A stretch of 64,000 nt of DNA from Diplonema japonicum (lineage: Eukaryota; Euglenozoa; Diplonemea; Diplonemida; Diplonemidae), in assembly GCA_964019335.1 (NCBI GenBank), contig OZ025757.1, forward strand, positions 126,501-190,500, read 5' to 3'. Positions within the stretch are counted from its first letter, which is position 1. The number at the start of each line of letters is the position of its first letter. The notes beneath the pieces were generated by a model. The model was not told where the DNA came from. It did no database searches and saw only the letters and a program-made list of their open reading frames with translations. Both the position numbers and the translations under genes were made by a program. This document shows positions 19,350 through 28,885 of this stretch, in pieces.

Positions 19350-22130
19350 CTAAGAGCTGCCAGGAGGTGCGGTCCACTCCACCACCTCAGAGCCAGGAGT
19401 GTTCTTCACCACCTTCCCCAAGACACCATCGGTGAGCCAGTTCGCCCCTGAACCAGCAAAGGTCATTGTGACTGCATGAACCTGCCAGCCATCCCCACCC
19501 TGTGCCCTGATCCGAACCTTGCGGGGGTGCTGCAGGATCCCAGTTGCAGTCATCACATGAACACTCCCCTGGGCAGGGGCCGCCACACTCCCCACAACCT
19601 GAACACTCCCATCCCAGTACTCCACCTCAATGGGGAAGGAGTGCGACGACTCTGCATAAGTTTCCGAAGCGGTCACCACCCCCACAGTGAAGTCCATCGA
19701 GTTCAAGGCGTACATGTTGCTCCGGAAGGTCCCCCCACAGAAGGCCTCCCCGTTCCCGATGCAAGGAGCGTTGCAATCCCCACTTGCAGCCGGAGGCTTG
19801 GAGCGGATGTCCTGCGTGCACCAGCAGGTGTCTCCCTTCTGTATCCCAAAGAACTTGTAGTTCCGAACAGTGTCCCCACCACAGTACGCTGCACAGTGCT
19901 CAACTGACATCCCTGCAGAGACGTACGCCGTCCTCCCAACATTGTCCTCGAAGCACCCCACATGAGAGAAGCGGACAGAACTCTTCACAGCCATGTTCCG
20001 GTGCCCGCTGGTTGCGCAGTCCGCTGCGTTTGTTCTGACCGACTGCGCAAGTTCAGAAGCCCCGCCGCACCAACATTCGGATGTGAAGAGCGTCCCTGCA
20101 TGGGTGTGCCCGGCGGTGTTACACAGTGCAAAGCACTGCTGTGGTGTATAGGCTGCGACGCTCCTCGACTTCAGGGCACGGTAGTCGGCGAAGCATCCTA
20201 TGTCGTAGGACAGTGAGGCTGGTGCGTCGGGTCTGATAAAAAAGGTACTGAAACCGTAAAAGATGTTGCTGGGGTGAGCATTTAAAAGGGGGGGGGCACC
20301 TACAAGGAGCACACCGTGGGCCGCGTGCAGGAAAGGACGCCCGAAATATTCGACAGCGGACGCCGACCCAACAATAGTGGGCGCTAGTGGTGTGCTGATG
20401 TCACGGATCAAGACGCTGGAATCTGTCGTCACAAAGAGGTCGTCCCCGTAGATTGCCATCGCTGCAACGTCGGACAGCAGGCTTTGAACCGCCGTTTGAA
20501 CAGGAGAAGCAGGTGTGTTGACGTTGACAACAACTAAACCCGCAGCCAAGACGTACGCAGCCAACCCCGACTGCGACACCTCCACATCCCTTGCCCCAGC
20601 GATGTCAAGCTTCGCAAGAAACTTCGGCGACGACGGTTCACACACATCGAGAACCTGCAGACTGTCTCCGTCCGCAATGTAAGCGGTTGTCCCTGACACC
20701 GCCACTGCCTTCGCATCGTTTGGAGTGTTGTAACGGCCAATTCTTCGCATCACCGGGCCACCGATATCGTACATCTCAAGCCCGCGACTGCCGCAAGCGA
20801 GATACATCACATTCTCAATAATGAGAATGTTTTGAACACCCGGAAGGTGGAGCCTCTGAAGAACGTTGAAGTAAGGGAGGTTTGAAATATCGATGACGAA
20901 CACCTCAGTGGGCCCAGCGACGTAAAGGCGCAACCCGACGTTAGCCAACGACACGACCCGGTGCGCGTAAGGAAAGAAACCGTTCATTTTTCGAGAACTT
21001 GTGAAAAAATCGATCCCAAGAGAAATGCTTGCCACATAAAGGTCCTCAGAGACAACATGAACGCGAGGCGGGTTTCTGTCGGGAATCGGGAGATATGAAT
21101 CAGACAGCATTCCGTCCGGTTTTAATTTGTACATTTGGCTGTCTCTGTACAGAAAGACTCCCTTTGCTGTAGCTTGCAGACCATGGTACGGTCCACCTGT
21201 TCGAAGGTTATGTGTTACAATCAAGCTTGGTCTCGCCTCCGACAGTGAATAAACGCTTAGCCTGTTGTCGAAAAATAGAACGTAGAGCAGATTTGAAACA
21301 GGGTCTACATCGATTTCCTCAATGGTGGCGGTTGAGTCAAAAGAAGTGAGAGAACGGGTGGGCCGGTAGTTCATTCTGCCAAGGTTGCCTTGTTCGAAAA
21401 AGTGAATGGCGGAAGCGGTCCTTGTTACAATCTTGTAAGAGGAATCGTAAACACGCATTTCCGCAGCGTTCGACATCCCTTCCACACCGCCTCTGTCATC
21501 GATTATGGCGAAGGTTTGAAAACGCCAGTTGTTTGCCAATGTGGGCAGGTCGATGACGGTCATTTTCGAGCTGTCCCTTATGAAAGCATAGTTCGAGGAA
21601 AAGATTGTTTCAACCGATCCGAATGGAACAACGTCAACGTAAACCGGGGTGAACCTGTTCGAAATATCCATTATGATAACGTTTGTCGTAGCGATATACA
21701 TTGCATTTTCAGCAATGGCTACACTTTTCGGTGAGCTTCCAACGGAGTTGAGTTCTGTGTACCCTTTCAGGATTAAGTTGCTTGGGTCGGTACGGTCAAG
21801 TGCGTAAACGTGACGCGATCCAATCATGTATAAAGTATCGTTCCCAAACAGCTCCACCAGTAAAATTCTCTCTTCAAGCCCAGTGAACCTTTTGTATCCA
21901 CCCACCACCACAGGTTTGTCGGCATCCGTCATATCGTAAACAACAATTCCCTGCCACGTCACGGCATAGCCGATGTTCCCATCGATCTTCATTCTTCCCT
22001 CGGGACCCCTGTAACGCTCAGCGATCTGCTGGCCTTCGAAAAGCCTCGTGGAAGCATGCGCGAGATTGTTCGCCAACACAGCGCAACAGAAGAGGAACAC
22101 CCGTTGCAGTTTGCAAAAATGGAGCGTCAT
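19350..22130 (-). CDS. Array paralogue 1: secreted LVIVD-repeat, WSC and PLAT-like protein
   Basis: The product has 926 residues. The signal peptide is at about 1-26 (VFLFCCAVLANNLAHA). Residues 35-640 are LVIVD-type repeats, each with a hydrophobic strand, YVA- or YIA-like core and an LVVVDV-type end (for example AYIADGDSLQVLDV); such repeats usually fold as a beta-propeller. Cysteine module 1 (645-712) is WSC-like; module 2 (723-808) is a clear WSC domain (GCFED, CAAYC, FFGIQKGDTCWC, CNAPC, FCGG). The last 115 residues form a PLAT/LH2-like beta domain (VEVEYWDGSVQVVGSV, GGDGW). There is no C-terminal anchor. WSC domains are known in surface and carbohydrate-binding proteins, so a secreted binding role is likely. 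From about residue 400 it is almost identical to paralogue 2. An A-tract abuts the ATG. Confidence 0.92.
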   Translation of the reverse strand: MTLHFCKLQRVFLFCCAVLANNLAHASTRLFEGQQIAERYRGPEGRMKIDGNIGYAVTWQGIVVYDMTDADKPVVVGGYKRFTGLEERILLVELFGNDTLYMIGSRHVYALDRTDPSNLILKGYTELNSVGSSPKSVAIAENAMYIATTNVIIMDISNRFTPVYVDVVPFGSVETIFSSNYAFIRDSSKMTVIDLPTLANNWRFQTFAIIDDRGGVEGMSNAAEMRVYDSSYKIVTRTASAIHFFEQGNLGRMNYRPTRSLTSFDSTATIEEIDVDPVSNLLYVLFFDNRLSVYSLSEARPSLIVTHNLRTGGPYHGLQATAKGVFLYRDSQMYKLKPDGMLSDSYLPIPDRNPPRVHVVSEDLYVASISLGIDFFTSSRKMNGFFPYAHRVVSLANVGLRLYVAGPTEVFVIDISNLPYFNVLQRLHLPGVQNILIIENVMYLACGSRGLEMYDIGGPVMRRIGRYNTPNDAKAVAVSGTTAYIADGDSLQVLDVCEPSSPKFLAKLDIAGARDVEVSQSGLAAYVLAAGLVVVNVNTPASPVQTAVQSLLSDVAAMAIYGDDLFVTTDSSVLIRDISTPLAPTIVGSASAVEYFGRPFLHAAHGVLLVGAPPLLNAHPSNIFYGFSTFFIRPDAPASLSYDIGCFADYRALKSRSVAAYTPQQCFALCNTAGHTHAGTLFTSECWCGGASELAQSVRTNAADCATSGHRNMAVKSSVRFSHVGCFEDNVGRTAYVSAGMSVEHCAAYCGGDTVRNYKFFGIQKGDTCWCTQDIRSKPPAASGDCNAPCIGNGEAFCGGTFRSNMYALNSMDFTVGVVTASETYAESSHSFPIEVEYWDGSVQVVGSVAAPAQGSVHVMTATGILQHPRKVRIRAQGGDGWQVHAVTMTFAGSGANWLTDGVLGKVVKNTPGSEVVEWTAPPGSS

Positions 22131-22272
22131 TTTTTTTTTTTTTTTTTTTTTTCTTTTTTTTTTTTTTTTTCCTTTTTTTTTTAATTGAGGGATGGGGGGG
22201 GAAGAAAAAAAAACTTTTTCTTGAATTGAATCAAAGAGTATCTATGAACCCGGCCAGGCTAGAAGAGAGATA

Positions 22273-22304
<32 letters not shown>

Positions 22305-22476
22305 GGAACAACACACAGACACGGACACATCTCGCGACTCCTCAAGGTGCGGGTGAAGGGGGCACCTCAGCGGAAACTGTTCCTGACCACCACCGGTTTA
22401 AAAAAAAAAAAAAAAAAAATGTTATTGTTAATGACAACATGTCTTTTTGTTGGTAAAAAGCAGCGAAAGTTATTAT

Positions 22477-22531
<55 letters not shown>

Positions 22532-24002
22532 TTGCTTGACACAAGTTTGCATATAGTTATAAAATCATTTTTTTTTTGAAAGATACATATTTGTAAGAAA
22601 AAAAAAAAAAAAAGAAAAGAAAGAGAAGCTTTCGTTCGACTATGCCAAATGTAAAATTAGAACACAAACCCGCACTCATACGAATGAGCAGTTTACCTAA
22701 AGGAACAACGGAGAAAAAAAAAGGGGGGGGGGAGAAAGGAGCAACCCGTGCCGTTTTTTCGGCTGTGTAAATTTGACCCATTGCGTGCCAAAGCGACGCG
22801 CCTTCCTATGGAATTACGAGGTCCCCCCCCCCCCCCGTTTCGTTTCTTCTTTTTTCTGAGCCCAATTGTGGAACGGTATGGCATAATAGGTATAAAACCC
22901 CTTATCACCAGAGAGAGAGAGAGAGAGAGAAAGAGGATTCAGATAAATAAAAGTTGTCTCGATTTTAGTGGTGCCATGCAGTATGTGACACAGCGGCCAC
23001 CCTTGTGAAACTTCGCCCCGAAGCCTCCCAAGTCCCCTGTGGTCCCGTAGAAAGTAAAAGTGGAGAGGTAAAGAAAGCTTGGAAATTGAAATAGGGAGAG
23101 GGGCCACAGAAGCAATTAAACACCAACTGGAGAGAATGTTGTGGGAGGCTTGCTTCACTGGCACGATGCCGCGGGGAGGCTACTTGCCTGACCTGGTGAA
23201 GCCACCTCCTTGTTCGATGTAATGGGATAAGGGGCTCTCCGTTGAGGGCGATGCTAACTGGCGCCACGCGTAGGGTGGGCTCTCCACCCCCGTCCAGGTT
23301 TCCCCACGTGTGCGGCTTTAGAACGAGAGTTTCCCTTTCGCTTGTGTTTCTCCAAACCACAATTACCAGGAACCACCACAGGGAGGTTGGAAACATTGGT
23401 CCCCATAAAAAAAAATATACTGTAAGGCGAAAAAATTCTGGAGAGAAAAAATGCTGGCACCTTGGCTCTCGCTTCGTGCAAGGATACAGGCAATATTCCT
23501 CGCTTCCTGTAAGGGCATAATTGATGACCCCATCCTGCTGATGGTTGATGGCCTTAACTTCAATATTACGGATCCCTTCTTGAAGATAGTATTCACCCCA
23601 TGAGCCCCTCAGCAAGAGTCGGCTGATTATTGTTTGTTCACAGCCGGGGTTCTACCAATTCATTATCAATACAACCAATGGAGAAAAATGCCTGGATAAT
23701 TCTTTCTTTTTTTTTTCCCCCCCCCGTTTTTACAGTAGTAATAATGAAAAAAAAACCCCCCTGTTCCGTTTTTTTGTTGGGGGGGGGTTTCCCCGGTCAA
23801 GGTGCTCGCCCACAAGGTTTGCCTTTATCCTTGCTTCCGCAGAGCACAACCTTGCACAGACTTGTCTCTGCCCCGGCAGAAGAAATTCTTACTCGGCACA
23901 TACAAGTTTATTTATTCACTATTAGCCATTACTTACATTAAAGAGGAGACAAGAAAGATAAGAAACAAATGAGGGAGAGAGAGAGAGAGAGGATTTTTTT
24001 TA
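22131..24002. other. Spacer between paralogues 1 and 2, left part
   Basis: It holds T- and A-runs, a foldback repeat copy with its loop expanded by about 50 T (22430-22596), a GA dinucleotide run at 22913-22931, and 23000-23620, a moderately complex stretch with a 216-codon minus frame that resembles no family I know. No supported gene. Confidence 0.55.
22430..22596 (+). repeat. Foldback repeat, copy 3, T-expanded
   Basis: It has the outer parts of the unit (ACATGTCTTTTTGTTG and GCATATAGTTATAAAATCA) and the TTTGTAAG end with an A-run; a T-run of nearly 50 bases sits where other copies have the short central loop. Confidence 0.65.
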
Positions 24003-24708
24003 TTTTTATTTCACTCTTCAGAAATTACTTCACGCACTGGGGGGGCCCATTACTTCACGCTAAATCTCATTACTTCACGCTAAATCTCATTACTTCACGG
24101 TGAAATAATGGCCTGTTTTCCGTGAAGTAATAGGGGGTTTCCGTTAAATAATATGCCTCGGTAGGCCAATTTTTGCCTCGGTTCGGTTCCCAGTGGGGCT
24201 ACTTTTTCCTCTCAGTTTGCTATTTCCCCCCAGGTTCAGCTCAATTGGCCAACTTTTGCCTCGGCTCAGTTCCAAGTTGGATTACTTTTTCCTCCCAATT
24301 TGCCCACTTTTGGCTAGGCCTTGTTCCCAGTTTCTGGGGGTAACTCTTCTGTGGGTAAGGGTAACTTAGTCAGCTTACCTAAGCACCCCAAAAGACTTCA
24401 AAATACCGAAGCAGCAGAAAAAAAGGAGCCAGCGGCCGCGCTAGGTATGGGAAGGCCTGATTAGAGATGGTGACAGTGGCAATGCCAGCGACAGCGGCAG
24501 CTCTTAGTCAACAAAAGGAGGAAAAACAACTTGTATTGTAACCTTTGTAACCCCTCTCTTGTTGTACCCCTTGTCACCCTGTTGTGCCCCTCGTGGTGAA
24601 GTAATTTCAGAGTGTCGTGAAATAAAACCACTTACCTACCGCCAAGTAATGCTTTACCGACCTCGAGGTAACGGTAAAGTCATTACTTGTTGGCAGTAAA
24701 TAGCTATT
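24003..24708 (+). repeat. Inverted-repeat element, copy b (diverged subfamily)
   Basis: It starts TTTTTATTTCACTCTTC and ends TTGGCAGTAAATAGCTATT like copy a, but its internal units read ATTACTTCACG / CGTGAAGTAAT instead of TTATTTAAC. Three near-perfect tandem units (CATTACTTCACGCTAAATCT type) lie at 24049-24105. Copy c at 32298-32580 is the closest relative, in reverse. Confidence 0.65.
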
Positions 24709-25214
24709 CTTTTCGAGCGTTTTTCTTCTAGTTGTTTTTGTCTTGTAAGCAAATACAAAAAAAAAAATGCTGTAATTGCTGTCTGGAATTTGTCAGCGCC
24801 CCGTAGTCAGTGACCAGGGACATTTGCCAGTTTCATTATTCTCAACATTATTCACATTTACAGCATTTGTTTTAAAATAAATAAAATAATTCTTTATGAC
24901 TATATGTCTTTGTTGTTCGCACGAGCAAAAAGGGTACTTTAAAAGCTGCGAAAGTTTTTTGCTCGGCACAAGTTGCATATAGTTATAAAATCATTTCTTG
25001 AAAGATAAATATTTGTAACAAAAAAAAAAAAGAGACATTTAAAATATTTATTCGTTTTCGTTTCATTTTCTTTTCTTCTTTTTGATAGAGCCTTTTGAAG
25101 TTCACCTTGGAGCATCCCCCACGTCTTTTGTTTTTGGACATTCCTTTTCCTTTTTCTTTTTTTCTTTTCTTTTTTTTTTATTTCAAACACCTGCAAGCCA
25201 CCCAAGCACGTAAT
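24709..25214. other. Spacer downstream of paralogue 2
   Basis: A short unique stretch, the foldback repeat at 24888-25020 and T-rich sequence up to the stop of paralogue 2. Confidence 0.6.
24888..25020 (+). repeat. Foldback repeat, copy 4
   Basis: Nearly identical to 3541-3673, again after ATAATTCTTTATGAC and before an A-run. Confidence 0.85.
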
Positions 25215-27989
25215 CTAAGAGCTGCCAGGAGGTGCGGTCCACTCCACCACCTCAGAGCCAGGGGTGTTCTTCACCACCTTCCCCAAGACACCATCGGTGA
25301 GCCAGTTCGCCCCTGAACCAGCAAAGGTCATTGTGACTGCATGAACCTTCCAGCCATCCCCACCCTGTGCCCTGATCCGAACCTTGCGGGGGTGCTGCAG
25401 GATCCCAGTTGCAGTCATCACATGAACACTCCCCTGGGCAGGGGCCGCCACACTCCCCACAACCTGAACACTCCCATCCCAGTACTCCACCTCAATGGGG
25501 TAGGTGTGTTGCGACTCTGCATTGGTTTCCGAAGCGGTCACCACCCCCACAGTGAAGTCCATCGAGTTCAAGGCGTACATGTTGCTCCGGAAGGTCCCCC
25601 CACAGAAGGCCTCCCCGTTCCCGATGCAAGGAGCGTTGCAATCCCCACTTGCAGCCGGAGGCTTGGAGCGGATGTCCTGCGTGCACCAGCAGGTGTCTCC
25701 CTTCTGTATCCCAAAGAACTTGTAGTTCCGAACAGTGTCCCCACCACAGTACGCTGCACAGTGCTCAACTGACATCCCTGCAGAGACGTACGCCGTCCTC
25801 CCAACATTGTCCTCGAAGCACCCCACATGAGAGAAGCGGACAGAACTCTTCACAGCCATGTTCCGGTGCCCGCTGGTTGCGCAGTCCGCTGCGTTTGTTC
25901 TGACCGACCTAGAAATTTCAGAACCCCTGCCGCACCAACATTCGGATGTGAAGAGCGTCCCTGCATGGGTGTGCCCGGCGGTGTTACACAGTGCAAAGCA
26001 CTGCTGTGGTGTATAGGCTGCGACACGCCTTGACTTCAAGGCACGGTAGTCGGCGAAGCATCCTATGTCGTAGGACAGTGAGGCTGGTGCGTCGGGTGAT
26101 ATGGTGAACCAGGCGAACTGCTTCTCTTTGTAAGTAGAGGTGGGGTACCCAGCTGCAAGGAGCACACCGTGGGCCGCGTGCAGGAAGGGACGCCCGATAA
26201 ATGTGGCATCGGCTGGCTCCGACCCAACAATAGTGGGCGCTAGTGGTGTGCTGATGTCACGGATCAAGACGCTGGAATCTGTCGTCACAAAGAGGTCGTC
26301 CCCGTAGATTGCCATCGCTGCAACGTCGGACAGCAGGCTTTGAACCGCCGTTTGAACAGGAGAAGCAGGTGTGTTGACGTTGACAACAACTAAACCCGCA
26401 GCCAAGACGTACGCAGCCAACCCCGACTGCGACACCTCCACATCCCTTGCCCCAGCGATGTCAAGCTTCGCAAGAAACTTCGGCGACGACGGTTCACACA
26501 CATCGAGAACCTGCAGACTGTCTCCGTCCGCAATGTAAGCGGTTGTCCCTGACACCGCCACTGCCTTCGCATCGTTTGGAGTGTTGTAACTCCCGATCTT
26601 GCGTATCATTGGACCACCGATATCATACATCTCAAGCCCGCGACTGCCGCAAGCGAGATACATCACATTCTTAATAACGAGAATGTTTTGAACACCCGGA
26701 AGACGGATCCTCTGAAGAACGTTGAAGTAAGGGAGGTTTGAAATATCGATGACGAACACCTCAGTGGGCCCAGCGACGTAAAGGTGCGACTCGAAGCTTG
26801 CCAACGACATGACTGGTTCCAAATAAGGATAGAACCCGCGCCGACTGCTGCCACCATATAAATCGATACCAAGGGAGATACTTGCTGCAAAAAGGCTCTC
26901 AGAGATGACATGAACCCGCGGCAGGTGTTTGCCGGGAAGCGGGAGATGAGAATCGGACAGCTGTCCGTTCGGCTTCAACCAGAACAGAACCTCATGCGAA
27001 GTCAAAAAGATCCCTTTTGACGTGACGTGCAGACTATGGTATCCCCAGCCTTGCCTAAGGGTATACGTTTCCACAAGTTTTTGGATACCTTCCCCAACAG
27101 AAAAAACGTGGATGAGATTATCCTGCAACACGTAAAGACGGTTTGTAACGCGGTCCAGACCCATGTCGATGACGGCCCCCTCCAGTTCGTAATAACCAGA
27201 GTTTTCGTATTCAAGGTGCAAGTACGTGTGGAAGAAGTTTAATTCGTGTGAGTTTGAAAGAACGAGAGATGCACCGGAGTTATAAACAATTATTACGTCA
27301 GCGTAATTCGCCCCGGGCGACTCGGGCCGGTCCGCGCTTATTGACCACCTGAACTCGAGCTCAAAAGGGTCAGATGCAGGTAAGTAGAAGATCGATATCC
27401 CCCGAGCGTTAGACGAATAAATGTAAGAATTTGCTTCTGAGAAAACGGCGGTTCTCATCGTGGTTCCACTTTCACTGTGCGCCCCTACAAAAACAGGGTT
27501 ATACCTGTCGGTGATGTCCATTTTAAGAAATCCGCTGTACCGCTGCGAACCAGGTGGGGGAGCGTACAGCGACCCTATGTACAAAGCATTGCCCGCGATA
27601 AATACGGAATACGCTGCGTAAACTTCGTCATACGGGTCCTGTCGTCTGCCGGACCCTTTTAGGACCAGCTTGCTTGGGTCGGTGCGGTCCAGTACATAAA
27701 CGTTTTCTGTCGCAATCAGGTACAACAGGTTATCGTCAAGGAGCTCTACTGCAAAACCGCGTTCCCTGTAACCTGCCGCCCACCCGCTTATCAGAACAGG
27801 GCTGTTGGTGTCTGTCAGGTTGTACACGAGAATACCCTGCCATGCTGCAACGTAGCCTATAGAACCTTCCACTTTTATATCCCATGCCTGTGAGTAAGAT
27901 TGCGAAATTTGGCCCCCGATTAGCCTCGTCGCAGCGTGGACGGTGTTGCCCGCTTGCAGGACGCAGGACAGGATCAACAGGAGCTTCAT
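25215..27989 (-). CDS. Array paralogue 2: secreted LVIVD-repeat, WSC and PLAT-like protein
   Basis: The start is the ATG at 27989 (MKLLLILSCVLQAG), which follows an A-run of about 25; the open frame continues upstream only through leader. A polypyrimidine tract ending TTTCTACAG lies just before the A-run, a good trans-splice acceptor candidate. The product has 924 residues: signal peptide 1-20, LVIVD repeats to about 635, WSC-like module, WSC domain, PLAT-like end. The front third differs clearly from paralogue 1 while the back half is nearly the same, including LQVLDVCEPSSPKFLAKLD. Local differences mark mosaicism: GRGSEISRS replaces GGASELAQS in module 1 and TNAESQHTY replaces TYAESSHSF in the PLAT-like part. 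Confidence 0.92.
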   Translation of the reverse strand: MKLLLILSCVLQAGNTVHAATRLIGGQISQSYSQAWDIKVEGSIGYVAAWQGILVYNLTDTNSPVLISGWAAGYRERGFAVELLDDNLLYLIATENVYVLDRTDPSKLVLKGSGRRQDPYDEVYAAYSVFIAGNALYIGSLYAPPPGSQRYSGFLKMDITDRYNPVFVGAHSESGTTMRTAVFSEANSYIYSSNARGISIFYLPASDPFELEFRWSISADRPESPGANYADVIIVYNSGASLVLSNSHELNFFHTYLHLEYENSGYYELEGAVIDMGLDRVTNRLYVLQDNLIHVFSVGEGIQKLVETYTLRQGWGYHSLHVTSKGIFLTSHEVLFWLKPNGQLSDSHLPLPGKHLPRVHVISESLFAASISLGIDLYGGSSRRGFYPYLEPVMSLASFESHLYVAGPTEVFVIDISNLPYFNVLQRIRLPGVQNILVIKNVMYLACGSRGLEMYDIGGPMIRKIGSYNTPNDAKAVAVSGTTAYIADGDSLQVLDVCEPSSPKFLAKLDIAGARDVEVSQSGLAAYVLAAGLVVVNVNTPASPVQTAVQSLLSDVAAMAIYGDDLFVTTDSSVLIRDISTPLAPTIVGSEPADATFIGRPFLHAAHGVLLAAGYPTSTYKEKQFAWFTISPDAPASLSYDIGCFADYRALKSRRVAAYTPQQCFALCNTAGHTHAGTLFTSECWCGRGSEISRSVRTNAADCATSGHRNMAVKSSVRFSHVGCFEDNVGRTAYVSAGMSVEHCAAYCGGDTVRNYKFFGIQKGDTCWCTQDIRSKPPAASGDCNAPCIGNGEAFCGGTFRSNMYALNSMDFTVGVVTASETNAESQHTYPIEVEYWDGSVQVVGSVAAPAQGSVHVMTATGILQHPRKVRIRAQGGDGWKVHAVTMTFAGSGANWLTDGVLGKVVKNTPGSEVVEWTAPPGSS

Positions 27990-28885
27990 TTTTTTTTTTT
28001 TTTTTTTTTTACAGCCTGTAGAAACTAAGAGGAATAGGATGGCGGGTGGGGGGGGGGGAGTTTTTTTTGCATTTTTTTTGTAATATTGCAGAGCCAAATA
28101 AAAGAAAAGAATCCTTTTAAAAAAAAAAAGAGAGAGGGTAGAAAAGAGGTGAGGGACGTTACCTCTCCTCCACTCGAATACCCTCTTTTTTTTGGGGGGG
28201 GGGGAGGTGGGGGGGGGCAATTCACTCAATACCCAAAAAAAGTTTTGAAATTTTGGGATTCATCCGCCAACTATCATTGAAAATAGTCTTTTTTTTTTTT
28301 TAAAATTTGAGGCTGCCCTCAGGTGAGATTTGTCTTTTCCTTTGAGCTTTTCTTTTTTCCCTATTAAGTGAATTACCTCTTTTCCCCCTAGATTGAGACA
28401 AAAGAAAGCGGAGACATTCAAAGGGAGAGGGGGGGGGGGGGGGGAAGTTTTTTGTGCTCACGAGCGGTATTTTTCCTAATAAAATATCTCATTTGCATTG
28501 TTAAAAAAAGAAAAATTGTAAAGTCCTACAGGTATATGCACCAGCACAAAACCGAGCACATGGGCAACAGTGAAAAGATGATAAGGAGGCCGTTGTCTCT
28601 ACCTATCTTTGAAAACCATGTGGAAAAAAAAAAAAAGGTGCAGGCAACTGTGTTGAAAACATTGATGGTAGGCACGTATCGAGAAACCTACCACAAACTG
28701 AGCCTATTGAAAATAAAAATAGAAAAAAAATACGTTACAAAAGGTAAAACATGCAACAACTCACAACCCCATGTAAGCCCCTTGCTAAGGAGGAGCGAGT
28801 CGCCGTGAATTCCATTTTTAAAGGACGATGGCAAGTACCAGTACTCTTGAACATCTATCACTTTTTCTTTTTTTTTTGTTCCGCT
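27990..28885. other. Spacer between paralogues 2 and 3
   Basis: A-tract leader and C/T-rich acceptor-like sequence of paralogue 2 (27990-28070), G-runs near 28195-28216 and 28430-28444, and unique AT-rich sequence. A block near 28457-28497 (CACGAGCGG, CCTAATAAAATA) recurs near 33330-33370. No gene. Confidence 0.6.

Noticed and set aside
22965-23615. 216-codon minus frame in the spacer between paralogues 1 and 2
   Set aside because: No recognisable domain and unusual composition; the other frames over the same stretch are equally open and equally meaningless.
24047-24110. Possible CRISPR-like short tandem repeats
   Set aside because: Three adjacent 20-bp units without spacers inside a transposon-like element in a eukaryotic sequence.
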